A DNA stretch of 64,000 nucleotides from Rhodospirillaceae bacterium (GCA_018401495.1 JAGYJX010000015.1:1-64000); one strand, 5' to 3'; positions 8,796-19,432 are shown, counted from the first letter of the stretch. Notes: generated by a model not told the origin, from the letters alone. Numbers and translations: made by a program.

Positions 8796-9865
8796 CGGCG
8801 TCGAGCGCCGCCAGCAGGGCGTCATTCTCGGCCGGCGTGCCGATGCTGATCCGAAGCTTGTCGCGCAGCCGGTCCTGGTCGAACCAGCGGACGTAGATCC
8901 CGGATTCGGCCAGGGCCCGGTACACCGAGGCAGCGCCGTGGCCGCGCGCCGCCGGGATCTCGACCAGCAGGAAGTTGGTCTCGGACGGTGGGCTGCCGAG
9001 GCCGCGCGCCGCCAGCGCCGCCCGCACCCGGTCGCGTTCGGCGCGCACCGCGGCCCAGGTCTCGGCGGCCGCGTCGCGGTGCCGCAGAGACGCCGTCGCC
9101 AGCGCCTGGGCGACCGCGTCGACGTTGTAGGAATCCTTGGTCTTGGTCAGCATCGGCGCCACCAGCCCGGGGCTCCGACGCCGTAGGCGAACCGCAGCCC
9201 GGCCAGCGAGTACCCCTTGCTCATGGTGCGCAGCAACAGGACGTTCGGCAGGTCGCGGACCAGCGGCACCGAGTCGTAGCCGAGTGCTGGATCGATGAAG
9301 TCGACATAGGCCTCGTCCAGCAGCAGCACGCCGCTGGAACGCCCGCGCGATCGCGGCGATCTCGGCGACCGGCGTCAGCCGTCCGGACGGCGCGTGCGGG
9401 TTGACCAGCATGGCGAGCCGGGCGCCGGCGTCGTTCCAGCGCTGGGCGACAGCCGTCCGGCAGCGACCAGTCGGCCGCCAGCGGCACCCGGATCAGCGGG
9501 CTGTCGTGCAGGGCGGCCAGGACCGGGTAGAGCGAGTAGCCCGGCTCGGCGATCCCGACCGGGCCGCCGGGCTCGACGAACGTGGTGATGGCCAGGCGCA
9601 GCAGCTCATCGCCGCCGTTGGTGGCGATGATGTGGTCGGCCGTCAGCCCGTGCAGCCTCGCCGCTTCGGCCCGGAAGCCGTCGGCCATGGCGCTCGGGTA
9701 GCGGCGCAGCGCGTCGCCGCCGATGCCGCGCAACGCGTCCATCACCGCCGGGCAGGGCGGGTAGGGGTTCTCGTTGGTGTTCAGCTTGGCGACCACCGGC
9801 CGTGCCGGTTGCTCGCCCGGGGCGTACCCTGCCATGCGGGCGATGGCATCGCGTTCATAGGTCAT
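8788..9865 (-). CDS. hisC: Histidinol-phosphate aminotransferase (three frameshifts)
   Basis: PLP-dependent class I/II aminotransferase that converts imidazole acetol phosphate to histidinol phosphate. The N-terminus (MTYERDAIARMAGYAPGEQ, then KLNTNENPYPP) and ATNGGDELLRLAI are in one frame. LVNPHAPSGRLTP is in a second. The LLLDEAYVDFIDPALGYDS and TMSKGYSLAGLRFAYG stretch, which holds the PLP Lys, is in a third. The C-terminal third (TKTKDSYNVDAVAQA to the end) is back in the second. Shifts map to about 9450-9460, 9330-9340 and 9165-9175. All motifs and the ~359-residue length are conserved, so I prefer sequencing indels over a decayed gene, although three shifts in 300 bases deserve checking. 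Confidence 0.85.
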
Positions 9866-9954
9866 CGGCAGTCTCCCCGTCGGATCCGGTGGGCCGCCGA
9901 GGAAAGACACCGGACGCGGCCATTCCGCAAGCGCCGCGATGCGCCCAATGCGGC

Positions 9955-10647
9955 TCAGCGCGGCGAACGCCACCACCAGCGACGGACCGCGATCGGCAGC
10001 AGGGCCAGGATCACCAGCCCGACCAGCGGCAGCAGCCGTTCCGGCTCCAGGAGCATCGCCATGTCGATGCGGGCCGCCTCGGTCAGGCTTTGCAGGTGGC
10101 TGCCGACGCCGCACATCACGACCGTCAGCGGCGCGACCCCGAGAAGGGTGGCCAGGAACACCCAGCGCAGGCGGATGTCGACCGCCACCGGCAGCAGGTT
10201 GCCGACCCACGCCGGCACCAGCGGCAGGATCCGGATCGCCGCCAGATACAAGATGCCGTCGCGCGCCAGGGCCTCCTCGTAGCGGGCGAAGCGGCTGCCG
10301 CGGATCCGGGCGACGGTGTCGGGGAAGACCCAGCGACCGGCCGCCGTCACCCCGACCGCCGCCAGCGCCGAGCCGAGGGCGGCCAGCACCGGCCCCATGA
10401 TCGGGCCGAACAGGAAGCCCGCCGCCAGCATCACCGGCACCCCGCCCGGCACCGGCGTGACCTTGCCGAGGGTGGCGAACCCCAGGAACAGCCAGCCGCC
10501 CAGCACCGGGTTGCGCTCGATCCACGCTGACAGGTCCCGCGAGGCCTCCAGCATGACCGACGGCTCGGGGGCCGCCAGCACGGCGACGACCACGACCCCG
10601 ACCAGCGCCGCCGCGACGGCGACGCGAAAGCGCCGACTGCGCATCAT
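9955..10647 (-). CDS. TVP38/TMEM64 family membrane protein
   Basis: A 230-residue membrane protein of the DedA-related TVP38/TMEM64 (SNARE-associated Golgi, VTT) family. I start at the MM pair at 10647, just before the first membrane segment (FRVAVAAALVGVVVVAVLAA); a longer in-frame extension to 10842 is Pro/Ala-rich and unlike the family. The core has the Gly-rich region PGGVPVMLAAGFLFGP followed by GSALAAVGVTAAGRW, and then RILPLVPAWVGNLLPVA, typical of the family. The function is unknown here; related proteins are linked to lipid or ion transport. hisC lies 89 bases downstream on the same strand. Confidence 0.85.
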   Translation of the reverse strand: MMRSRRFRVAVAAALVGVVVVAVLAAPEPSVMLEASRDLSAWIERNPVLGGWLFLGFATLGKVTPVPGGVPVMLAAGFLFGPIMGPVLAALGSALAAVGVTAAGRWVFPDTVARIRGSRFARYEEALARDGILYLAAIRILPLVPAWVGNLLPVAVDIRLRWVFLATLLGVAPLTVVMCGVGSHLQSLTEAARIDMAMLLEPERLLPLVGLVILALLPIAVRRWWWRSPR

Positions 10648-10868
10648 CGGTCGCGGCGGAACAGCGGGCGGGACGGGGTCATGGTCATGCTGAGGAGATG
10701 GCACTGTCGGCGTGGCGCGTCCAGCGCCTGCGGCCGGCGTGTTGCGAGTCGCGGTTCGGTCGTCGATGAGCCACGCCTTGCATGTTGTTGAAATCAAGCG
10801 ATTTCCAGGGTGGATCTTGTCGCCACGGCCGGGTGACCCCATGATTCATGCATCCCGAGTGCAACATC

Positions 10869-10884
10869 AGAAAGGAGGTGATCC
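10869..10884 (+). promoter_or_regulatory. Extreme Shine-Dalgarno: 16-nt complement of the 16S rRNA 3' end
   Basis: The sequence AGAAAGGAGGTGATCC is the exact reverse complement of GGATCACCTCCTTTCT, the usual 3' terminus of alphaproteobacterial 16S rRNA. The core GGAGG is 7 bases from the ATG at 10886, an optimal spacing. Ordinary genes here have 4-6 matching bases (for example GGAGG before 11057). This site should bind the 30S subunit unusually tightly and may be regulatory. The match is seen directly; the organism's own 16S end is assumed from its relatives. Confidence 0.75.
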
Positions 10885-10885
10885 G

Positions 10886-10963
10886 ATGTCGAGTGAGATC
10901 GCGGTGCGGGTCGAACCCGTGTGCCTGGATCGGATGTCGGTGCAGCCTTCGGCGACCCTCTGA
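10886..10963 (+). CDS. Putative 25-residue leader peptide / small protein
   Basis: A 25-codon ORF (begins MSSEIAVRVEPV, ends MSVQPSATL, TGA at 10961-10963) directly behind a 16-nt perfect anti-SD complement. It is followed after 35 bases by a strong hairpin with a short T-run. A longer in-frame version could start at 10841 (MIHASRVQHQ...), but the ribosome-binding site clearly points to 10886. There is no signal peptide, membrane segment or recognisable domain. It could be a translated leader that controls the downstream gene at 11057, a free-standing small protein, or a ribosome-binding RNA in which the peptide is incidental. I do not recognise a family. Confidence 0.5.
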   Translation: MSSEIAVRVEPVCLDRMSVQPSATL

Positions 10964-10998
10964 GGCACGACAAGCGAGTTCGAGCCAACCGGCTCACG

Positions 10999-11026
10999 GA
11001 AAGGCCGCCCCTCGGGGCGGCCTTTC
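10999..11026. terminator. Strong hairpin / intrinsic terminator after the small ORF
   Basis: An inverted repeat with arms AAAGGCCGCCCC (11000-11011) and GGGGCGGCCTTT (11014-11025), plus an outer G-C pair, is followed by TTCCTT on the plus strand. It lies between the 25-codon ORF and the gene at 11057, so that gene would need read-through or its own promoter. The arrangement of small ORF, hairpin and structural gene is that of an attenuator, but I see no clear competing anti-terminator pairing by eye. Confidence 0.75.
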
Positions 11027-11056
11027 TTCCTTGCGGGCAGTCTTCCGGAGGCGGCG

Positions 11057-11766
11057 ATGCGCGAGACCGATCTGGCGGCGCCGGTGGTCGCGTTCCTGAG
11101 CGGCCAGGGCTACACGGTGAAGGCCGAGGTCGGGGCCTGCGACCTGCTGGCGGTGCGCGACGGCGAGCCGCCGGTCGTGGTCGAGCTGAAGCGCCGGTTC
11201 TCCCTCGATCTGCTCCTGCAAGGCGTCGAGCGGCTGGCGATCACCGAAGCGGTGTACCTGGCGTTCCCGGCCGAGAGCGCGGGCGAGGCCTGGAAGCGCC
11301 GGCGCCGCGCAGCGCTCAAGACCTGCCGGCGCCTCGGGCTCGGGGTGCTGGTGCTGCGCGCCCGGCCGGACGGCAGCTACACGGTGCTTCCCGAACTCGA
11401 CCCGGCGCCGTACCGCCCGCGCGTCGACACCCGCAAGCGCGGCCGTCTGCTGAAGGAGTTCGCGAACCGGGTCGGGGATCCCAACACCGGCGGGTCCAAC
11501 GGCGTGAAGATCGTCACCGCCTACCGCCAGGACGCGCTGCGCATCGCCGCGGCGCTGGCGGACGGCGAGGCGAGGCGGGTGGCGGAGCTGCGACCGCGGG
11601 CGCTGGCGACACCGGCGGCGGCGCTGCTGCAGCGCAACGTCTACGGCTGGTTCGAGCGCGCGGCGCGCGGCCGCTACCGGTTGACCCCCGCCGGGGAAGC
11701 GGCGCTGGTGACCTACGCCGAGCAGGTGCGGAGCCTGACCGCCTCGCCGGAAAGCGCCGCTGCCAG

Positions 11767-11770
<4 letters not shown>
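11057..11770 (+). CDS. DUF2161 family protein, PD-(D/E)XK nuclease-like
   Basis: A 237-residue protein matching the DUF2161 family of alphaproteobacteria. The N-terminal half has the layout of a PD-(D/E)XK nuclease core: Asp at about 29 in ACDLLAVRDG, then VVVELKRRF with Glu43-x-Lys45, then LQGVERLAITEAVYLAF. The C-terminal half is helical and ends in a winged-helix-like stretch (LLQRNVYGWFERAARGRYRLT). The ATG at 11057 has GGAGG five bases upstream. Biochemical function is unknown; some databases label the family a phosphodiesterase. It follows the small-ORF and hairpin element and converges with dnaB, overlapping its end by 4 bases. Confidence 0.8.
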
Positions 11771-13263
<1,493 letters not shown>

Positions 13264-13623
13264 GGCGGGCGGGCTGCCGGTTCGATTCGGGAACGATCAA
13301 CGCCCCCCGTCGAGGCGGTGCGGGGAAGACGCTAAACGATCATAACCGATACCCGCTCGGGGCCGCGCAGACCATGGCCGTCGGGCAAGAATTCCGGGGG
13401 CGAATCGGGCCGTCCCCTGTGGATGGAACCCGGAACCTGCCGGCTCGTCGACACGATCCGGTGCGCGGCATGTGAACAATCCGGATGCGGAACGATCGCC
13501 CGTGCGACTGGGTGGCAAAGGGTGGTCGGCCAAGACATGACAGGCCGCGCCGGAAAGCGCCGGCGCGGCCTGTCGGTAGCGTCGAGGCGTCGCCCGGCGG
13601 GAAGCCGCCGGGCGCGCGCGGGA
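13264..13623. other. Intergenic region between rplI and dnaB
   Basis: The 360 bases contain no convincing gene. The rplI-proximal third holds two GC-rich hairpins (listed separately). Towards dnaB there is a TATGAT hexamer on the minus strand (complement of 13338-13343) that could be a -10 element, but I see no good -35 partner. The middle is ordinary GC-rich sequence. Confidence 0.6.
13541..13614 (-). terminator. Two tandem hairpins downstream of rplI
   Basis: The first hairpin met after the rplI stop has arms CGCCCGGCGG (13591-13600) and CCGCCGGGCG (13605-13614). The second has 13-bp arms CAGGCCGCGCCGG (13541-13553) and CCGGCGCGGCCTG (13560-13572) and is followed on the minus strand by TCATGTCTT. 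The U-rich stretch is weak, so termination may be partial or factor-assisted. Confidence 0.55.
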
Positions 13624-14193
13624 TCAGGCGTCGTCCTGGTCGTCGTCGGACGCCGCGGCCTGCGGCTCGGCGGTCGCCCGGTCGAACTCGTCCTCGCGGG
13701 TCTCGCGGTCGAGGGCACGGCCCAGCTTCGATTGGGTTACCGCTTCCTCGGCCGAGCGCGCGATGTTCACCGTGACGGTGACGGCCACCTCTGGGTGGAG
13801 CTGCACGCGGATCGGCTCGAGGCCGAGCTGCTTCAGCGCCTTGTCCAGGCGCACCTGCGCGCGGTCGACGGTCACGCCGGCGGCGGTGATCGCGTCGGCG
13901 ACGTCGCGGGCGGTGACCGACCCGTACAGCTGGCCGGTTTCGCTGGCGGCGCGGACCAGGACCACCGACATGCCGTCGAGGTTGACGGCCACCTTCTCGG
14001 CCTCGCCCTTGCGGGTCAGGTTCTCGGCCACAAGCTGGGCACGCCGGTCCTCGAACACCTTGCGGTTCGTATCGGTCGCGCGCAGCGCCTTCCGTTGCGG
14101 CAGCAGGTAGTTCCGGGCGAACCCGGCCTTGACCTTAACCACCTCGCCCATCTGGCCGAGGCTCTCGATCCGCTCCAGCAGGATGACTTCCAT
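13624..14193 (-). CDS. rplI: 50S ribosomal protein L9
   Basis: A 189-residue L9. The N-terminal RNA-binding domain is [32 protein letters not shown]. The connecting helix and the C-terminal domain ([32 protein letters not shown]) follow. An acidic, low-complexity tail (ASDDDQDDA) makes it longer than the E. coli protein, as in other alphaproteobacteria. I choose the ATG at 14193 because it gives the canonical N-terminus and has GAGGAG upstream; a GTG at 14202 is the alternative. It is the last gene of the rpsF-rpsR-DUF2232-rplI cluster. Confidence 0.96.
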   Translation of the reverse strand: MEVILLERIESLGQMGEVVKVKAGFARNYLLPQRKALRATDTNRKVFEDRRAQLVAENLTRKGEAEKVAVNLDGMSVVLVRAASETGQLYGSVTARDVADAITAAGVTVDRAQVRLDKALKQLGLEPIRVQLHPEVAVTVTVNIARSAEEAVTQSKLGRALDRETREDEFDRATAEPQAAASDDDQDDA

Positions 14194-14272
14194 CGTCCTC
14201 ACTCCTCGTCATGCGGGGCCGCGGCCCCGAGGGAACGCCGGCGGCGTCCCGCTAGGTCTCATCAGGTGCCCG

Positions 14273-15190
14273 TCACACGGCGGGCGTCGCAGGCGGCGGG
14301 CCGGACCGCCCGCGAAAGTCGAAGATCGTGTCCGCCAGTCCGATCAGCATCAGGATGACCGCCGGCCAGCCGAACAGGAGAAGCAGGACGTACAGCAACC
14401 CGAGCCAGAGGCCCGGAGAGCCGCTGCGGCGGAGGGCCCAGTGCATCACCGCCAGACCGCCGAAAAAGAACGGCAGCGCCGCCACCGGCACCAGGTTGTT
14501 CGCCAGGTAGCCGAGGCCACCCGGCAGCAGAGACACCATCAGCGTCGCCGCGAATCCCGCCAGCATCCAGCGCGGCAGGCGGATATCGGCGATATCCGGG
14601 GTCGGCAGCCGGTTCCGGCCGAACCGTCGCAGCACGCCCTGGGCCAGGGCGCCATTGACCGCGATCAGTAGCGCCCAGAACGTCGCTGCCAGCGCCGGGA
14701 ACAGCCCGGCGAAGGTTTCCACGAACGCCGACCATTCCGGCGGCGTCGTTCCCGTCGGGTCGGTTACGGCCGCGTTCATCATCGGCTCGAGCCGCTCGCG
14801 GATCGCCGCTTCGAGCCCGCCGTCCTGCATGCCGTAGAACAGCGCCGCCGCGACGATCGGGGCGGCGGCGCAGGCGACCAGCGTCATCACCAGCCTGACC
14901 GGCCGGTGCGGCCACCGCTCGGCCTGCCACATCAGCAGGGCCGCAGGCAGAGCGTTGACAATGCCGTAGTACAGACCGGCTCCGATCCCGACCGCGATCA
15001 GGATCGCAATCGTCGCCGCTGCACCGGCGGCCGCCCCGTGGAACAGGCCCCAGGACAGGCCGACGATGAACAACGGCAGCGTCGCCAGCACGGCGAGCAG
15101 CATGCCGCCCGGCGAATCCGGCTGGGCGGCGAACAGCAGGAGCGCGCTGGTCGCCGCTGCCGCACCGACCGGGAGCCATCCGGAGTTCAT
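14273..15190 (-). CDS. DUF2232 family membrane protein
   Basis: A 305-residue polytopic membrane protein with about eight hydrophobic segments, starting with VGAAAATSALLLFAAQ and ending near LLYVLLLLFGWPAVILMLIGLADTIFDFRGR. It sits between rpsR and rplI, the conserved place of DUF2232 proteins in alphaproteobacteria. The family resembles predicted integral-membrane substrate-binding or energy-coupling components, but its role is not established. Its conservation inside a ribosomal protein operon may reflect regulation more than a ribosomal function. Confidence 0.85.
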   Translation of the reverse strand: MNSGWLPVGAAAATSALLLFAAQPDSPGGMLLAVLATLPLFIVGLSWGLFHGAAAGAAATIAILIAVGIGAGLYYGIVNALPAALLMWQAERWPHRPVRLVMTLVACAAAPIVAAALFYGMQDGGLEAAIRERLEPMMNAAVTDPTGTTPPEWSAFVETFAGLFPALAATFWALLIAVNGALAQGVLRRFGRNRLPTPDIADIRLPRWMLAGFAATLMVSLLPGGLGYLANNLVPVAALPFFFGGLAVMHWALRRSGSPGLWLGLLYVLLLLFGWPAVILMLIGLADTIFDFRGRSGPPPATPAV

Positions 15191-15232
15191 CGGTCATGAC
15201 CGTCCGTCTAAGGCTCGCTCCGCGCCCCTACG

Positions 15233-15487
15233 TCACTTCAGGACGTAGGGGAGCAGAGCCAGGAAACGCGCGCGCTTGATGGCGCGGGCCATCTCACGCT
15301 GCTTCTTTGCGGATACAGCGGTGATACGGCTCGGCACGATCTTGCCGCGCTCGGACACGAAGCGGGACAGCAACTTGGTGTCCTTGTAGTCGATCGCCGG
15401 CGCGGTCGGGCCGGAGAACGGGCAGGACTTGCGTCGCCGCATGAAGGGACGGCGTACCGCCGCCCGAGCGATCTGAAGCTGGCTCAT
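15233..15487 (-). CDS. rpsR: 30S ribosomal protein S18
   Basis: An 84-residue S18. The N-terminal segment includes [12 protein letters not shown], with a single Cys. The conserved core [19 protein letters not shown] is followed by [30 protein letters not shown]. It starts 3 bases after the rpsF stop, with GGGAGAG as ribosome-binding site, so it is cotranscribed with rpsF. S6 and S18 bind the 30S platform together. Confidence 0.97.
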   Translation of the reverse strand: MSQLQIARAAVRRPFMRRRKSCPFSGPTAPAIDYKDTKLLSRFVSERGKIVPSRITAVSAKKQREMARAIKRARFLALLPYVLK

Positions 15488-15490
15488 GGC

Positions 15491-15952
15491 TCACTCTCCC
15501 TGTTCTTCGCGGTCGCCGTCGCGCGGACGGCGATCGCCACGGTCCCCACGGTCACCGCGATCGCCACGATCGCGGTCGCCGAAGCGGTCGGGCCGCTCAC
15601 GATCGCCGCGCCGGCCGCGATCGCGGTCCGACTTCGCCTGCATCATGACGGACGGGCCCTCCTCGAGGGCTTCGACCTTGACGGTGAGGTAGCGCAGGAT
15701 GTCCTCGTTCAGGCGCATGATGCGCTCCATCTCGGACACCGCCGCGGCGGGCGCCTCGAGATTGAACAGGACGTAGTGGCCCTTGCGGTTCTTCTTGATC
15801 CGGTAGGCGAGGCTGCGAAGCCCCCAGTACTCGCGCTTCTTGACCTCGCCGCCGCCGGTGGCGACGATCTCGGTGAACTGGTCGGCGAGTTGGTCGACCT
15901 GGGTCGACGAGATGTCCTGGCGTGCGATGAACACGCTCTCGTAGTACGGCAT
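15491..15952 (-). CDS. rpsF: 30S ribosomal protein S6 with long Arg/Asp/Gly tail
   Basis: A 153-residue S6. The core runs from [15 protein letters not shown] through [22 protein letters not shown] to [18 protein letters not shown]. The ATG at 15952 gives the canonical start; an in-frame extension to 16030 is not family-like. After the core, about 45 residues form a charged tail built from RDR/RGD repeats, ending EEQGE. The DNA here is a run of GATCG-rich short repeats. It is the first gene of the ribosomal cluster; the promoter should lie in 15953-16115. Confidence 0.95.
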   Translation of the reverse strand: MPYYESVFIARQDISSTQVDQLADQFTEIVATGGGEVKKREYWGLRSLAYRIKKNRKGHYVLFNLEAPAAAVSEMERIMRLNEDILRYLTVKVEALEEGPSVMMQAKSDRDRGRRGDRERPDRFGDRDRGDRGDRGDRGDRRPRDGDREEQGE

Positions 15953-16115
15953 TGCGCACTCCTTGCGGATGTTGCGCCCCGCGGCGGCGCCGCGAAGCAA
16001 AGCCGGTCGGGACGACACCCGTGCCGGCAAGGAGTTATGTTTCCGGACGCCTGGACGGCCGGAAGGCGCGCACTATACGCATCGCCGTTTCAGGCGCAAG
16101 CGGAATGCGGCCGCG

Positions 16116-17117
16116 TTACCAGTGCGGCGCGCCCTTCTTGGCGAACGCGTGCTTGATCAGCAGGACGTCGACGAACCCGATATGGCCGACCGCCAGCCAA
16201 TGCTCGCCGAGCTCGATCAGCATGGTCATGGGGATCGGCTCGAAGGCGGCGACATCGTGGCCCCTGAAGAAGCAGGCGTGATAGCCGACCTCCTGGAGCC
16301 GGGCGAGCGCCGTGGCGAAACGGGTCTTGGCCCGGACGTTGTTGGCCGGGCAGTACTCCATGACGATCTTCGGGCTGCGTTCGCTGAACAGCCGTCGTCC
16401 GCCCATCAGGATGTCGGCTTCGAGGCCCTCGGCGTCGATCTTCACGTAGGCCGGGGCCACACCATGGTCCATGCACGCCTGATCGATGGTGACGACCTCG
16501 ATTCCGACGCTTCCGGCCGCCGCCGCTCCGTCCAGTGCCACCGCGCTCGCACCGCTGTCGTACAGGTCGACTTCGATCCTGGCCGAGCCGCTCGACAGAC
16601 CGAGCGCGCGGGCGTCGATCGTGACGTTCGCCAGCTGGTTCTCGACGGCGTTGAGGGTCAGCAGACGCCGCATCGCCGGATGCGGCTCAAAGGCCACCAC
16701 CCGTCCGCCCGGCCCCACCGTGCGAGCGGCGAGCATCGAGTGATAGCCGACGTTGGCGCCGACATCGAAGAACACGTCGCCGGGTTTGAGGCGCTGCCGG
16801 AAGAACGCCGACAGGTGGCGCTCGTAAATGCCGTTCTGCGCGACGCGCCGGGTGAGTTCGTCGCCGCGCATCGCCCGCAGCCCGAACGCGGCGCCGTACA
16901 CCGAGCACGCCAGCGGTGCCCCGGTGGCGATCGTCTCAAGCTCGCGGTCGATCAGGGGCAGCCTCGACAGCGCGGCGCGGAGGGCGGCGTCGTGCGCGAC
17001 GCCGGGTTCGCCGATCAACGCCGACAGGACGCCTGCGCTCCCGGGCGCGTGCAGGATCTCGCGCTGAAGGCGCCGCTTGATGGTCGGATCCATACCGTCG
17101 TTCTGGCCCTTGACCAT
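16116..17117 (-). CDS. FkbM family methyltransferase
   Basis: A 333-residue SAM-dependent methyltransferase. Motif I is VFFDVGANVGYHSM, followed by VVAFEPHPAMRRLLTLNA (acidic loop) and the FkbM-type core EVVTIDQACMDHGVAPAYVKIDAEGLEADIL. The roughly 90 residues before the domain have no recognised motif. FkbM proteins often O-methylate sugars of surface polysaccharides or glycolipids, but nothing nearby names the acceptor. It is transcribed divergently from fabD across a 209-base gap that includes a short CGGCACT/AGTGCCG hairpin at 17270-17288. Confidence 0.85.
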   Translation of the reverse strand: MVKGQNDGMDPTIKRRLQREILHAPGSAGVLSALIGEPGVAHDAALRAALSRLPLIDRELETIATGAPLACSVYGAAFGLRAMRGDELTRRVAQNGIYERHLSAFFRQRLKPGDVFFDVGANVGYHSMLAARTVGPGGRVVAFEPHPAMRRLLTLNAVENQLANVTIDARALGLSSGSARIEVDLYDSGASAVALDGAAAAGSVGIEVVTIDQACMDHGVAPAYVKIDAEGLEADILMGGRRLFSERSPKIVMEYCPANNVRAKTRFATALARLQEVGYHACFFRGHDVAAFEPIPMTMLIELGEHWLAVGHIGFVDVLLIKHAFAKKGAPHW

Positions 17118-17326
17118 GGGGGTTATCGATGCTGCCTACTATCTCCCTTGGCCGCTGTCGACGACTTGTCGAGGGCTGGTCGCCAGCGGCCAAGGGAACT
17201 TGGTGGAGGGCACCTTGACTTGCGGGAACCGCTGCCGCATGTGACCGGCCGTTGACGCTTCGCCGGGATCGGCACTCCGGAAGTGCCGGTTGTTGGCCGG
17301 TCGAAACTGGACCGATGAGGATCCGA

Positions 17327-18285
17327 ATGACCGATACGCGACCCGGTCGAGCCTTTGTTTTTCCTGGCCAGGGTAGCCAGGCCGTCGGCATGGGCAAAGA
17401 CCTGGCCGACGCCTATCCCGTGGCCCGCGCGGTGTTTCAGGAAGTCGACGACGCGCTCGGCGAGGCGCTGTCCCGGTTGATCTGGGAGGGCCGGAGGATC
17501 GCCTGACGCTGACGGCCAACGCCCAGCCGGCGTTGATGGCGGTCAGCCTCGCGGTGGTCCGTGTGATCGAGTCCGAGAGCGGTCGCGGCTTCGCCGAACT
17601 GTGCGACTACGTGGCGGGCCATTCGCTCGGCGAGTATTCGGCGCTGGCCGCCGCCGGAACCTTCGACGCGGCGACCGCCGCCAAGCTGCTGCGCCTGCGC
17701 GGCGATGCCATGCAGCAGGCGGTGCCGGTCGGCGTCGGGGCCATGGCGGCGCTGATCGGCGTCGAACTGGAGGTGGCGCAGGCGCTTGCCCGGGAGGCGG
17801 CCGAAGGCGAGATCTGCGACGTCGCCAACGACAACGGCGGCGGCCAGGTCGTGTTGTCGGGTCATGCCGGGGCGATCGACCGTGCGGTTGCGCTGGCCCC
17901 CGGGCACGGGATCAAGCGCGCCCTCAAGCTGACGGTCAGCGCCCCGTTCCATTGCGCCCTCATGGCGCCGGCCGCCGACGCCATGGCGGCTGCGCTGGCG
18001 ACCGCCGATCCCCGCCCGCCGGTGGTGCCCGTGGTGGCGAACGTGAGCGCCTCGCCGACCACCGATCCCGACCTCATCCGTCGGCAACTGGTCGAGCAGG
18101 TGACCGGTCGGGTACGCTGGCGCGAGTCGGTCATGACGTTCGCCGGGCTCGGCATCCGCTCGGTGGCGGAACTCGGGGCCGGAAAGGTGCTGAGCGGGCT
18201 GGTGCGGCGGATCGACAAGGACCTGGAGACGGTTGCCATCAACGGACCGGCCGACGTCGACGCCTTCCTGGCTTCGCTCGGCTGA
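17327..18285 (+). CDS. fabD: Malonyl-CoA:ACP transacylase (one frameshift)
   Basis: Transfers malonyl from CoA to acyl carrier protein for fatty-acid synthesis. The N-terminus (MTDTRPGRAFVFPGQGSQAVGMG) and the remainder are in different frames. Near 17490 the sequence gggccggagg reads into a stop; one extra C gives IWEGPEDRLTLTANAQPALMAV and a 319-residue protein. The active-site Ser lies in GHSLGEYSALAAAG, and the QVVLSGHAGAI and SAPFHCALM motifs follow. It is the first gene of fabD-fabG-acpP-fabF. An isolated one-base loss in an essential gene points to a sequencing error. Confidence 0.92.
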
Positions 18286-18303
18286 ACCAAGGGGGCAGCA
18301 AGC

Positions 18304-19044
18304 ATGTTCGATCTGACCGGCAAGACCGCGCTGGTAACCGGGGCGACCGGCGGCATCGGCGCCGCGATCGCCGAAGCGCTGCATGGGCAGGGCGCCCACG
18401 TCGTGCTGTCGGGCACCCGCGAGGCGGTGCTTGAGGAGCGGGCTGCCGCGCTCGGCGACCGGGTCTCGGTGGCGGCCGCCAACCTGGCCGATCTGGACTC
18501 CGTCGAGAGGCTGGCGAAGCGCGCCGAGGAACTGGCCGGCGGCGGGATCGACATCCTGGTGAACAACGCCGGGATCACCCGCGACGGCCTGCTGATGCGG
18601 ATGAAGGACGATGACTGGGACACCGTGCTGGCGGTCAATCTGACGGCCGGCTTCCGGCTGTCGCGGGCGCTGGTGCGCGGCATGATGAAGCGGCGCTGGG
18701 GCCGGATCGTCGGCATATCCTCGATCGTCGGCGCCACCGGCAACCCGGGTCAGACGAACTACGCCGCCGCCAAGGCCGGTATGGTCGGGTTCTCGAAGGC
18801 GCTGGCCGCCGAGATCGCCAACCGCGGGATCACCGTCAACGTCGTGGCGCCCGGCTTCATCGACACCGCCATGACCGAGGCGCTGACCGACGCCCAGAAG
18901 GAGAAGCTTCTGGCGGGCGTGCCGGTCGGGCGACTCGGCACCCCCGGTGATATCGCCGCCGCCGTGGTGTACCTGTCCAGCCAGGAGGCGGCCTACGTCA
19001 CCGGCGCCACCATCCATGTGAACGGCGGCATGGCGATGCTCTGA
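18304..19044 (+). CDS. fabG: 3-oxoacyl-ACP reductase
   Basis: A 246-residue SDR enzyme that reduces 3-ketoacyl-ACP with NADPH. The cofactor motif is [10 protein letters not shown], the structural motif is [19 protein letters not shown], the catalytic Ser is in [23 protein letters not shown] together with the YxxxK pair, and the C-terminus is [16 protein letters not shown]. Its position between fabD and acpP separates it from the three other SDR genes in the window. An AAGGGGG ribosome-binding site precedes the ATG. Confidence 0.96.
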   Translation: MFDLTGKTALVTGATGGIGAAIAEALHGQGAHVVLSGTREAVLEERAAALGDRVSVAAANLADLDSVERLAKRAEELAGGGIDILVNNAGITRDGLLMRMKDDDWDTVLAVNLTAGFRLSRALVRGMMKRRWGRIVGISSIVGATGNPGQTNYAAAKAGMVGFSKALAAEIANRGITVNVVAPGFIDTAMTEALTDAQKEKLLAGVPVGRLGTPGDIAAAVVYLSSQEAAYVTGATIHVNGGMAML

Positions 19045-19198
19045 CCGCGGGCCGCGCCGGGCATGCTGGCCATGGGTCGGGAGTTGTGATACAGCCCGCC
19101 GATCCGACTGCCGGGACCGCGTCGCGGAGCCCGGAGATCAAGGAAAACGCCGGCCGCACCGGCCGATATCGAGAAAAAGTTCAGAGGGTCTTGAGATC

Positions 19199-19432
19199 AT
19201 GAGTGACGTCGCCGACCGGGTGAAGAAGATCGTCGTCGAGCATCTCGGGGTCGAGGAGGGCAAGGTCACCGAGAACGCGAGCTTTATCGACGATCTTGGC
19301 GCCGACAGCCTCGACACGGTCGAGCTCGTCATGGCGTTCGAGGAGGAGTTCGGTTGCGAGATCCCGGACGACGCCGCCGAGAAGATCCAGACCGTCAAGG
19401 ATGCGATCGATTTCATCGAGAGCAATTCCTGA
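19199..19432 (+). CDS. acpP: Acyl carrier protein
   Basis: A 77-residue acidic carrier protein. The phosphopantetheine Ser is about residue 37 in the DSL motif ([14 protein letters not shown]). Start and end ([18 protein letters not shown], then [10 protein letters not shown]) are typical. The 154-base gap from fabG is larger than the others in the cluster and may hold an extra promoter, as often seen for highly expressed acpP. The ribosome-binding site is GAGGG. Confidence 0.97.
   Translation: MSDVADRVKKIVVEHLGVEEGKVTENASFIDDLGADSLDTVELVMAFEEEFGCEIPDDAAEKIQTVKDAIDFIESNS

Noticed and set aside
15533..15620. Short tandem repeats resembling a CRISPR or regulatory array
   Set aside because: The repeats are in frame inside rpsF and encode its Arg/Asp/Gly tail; there are no spacers.
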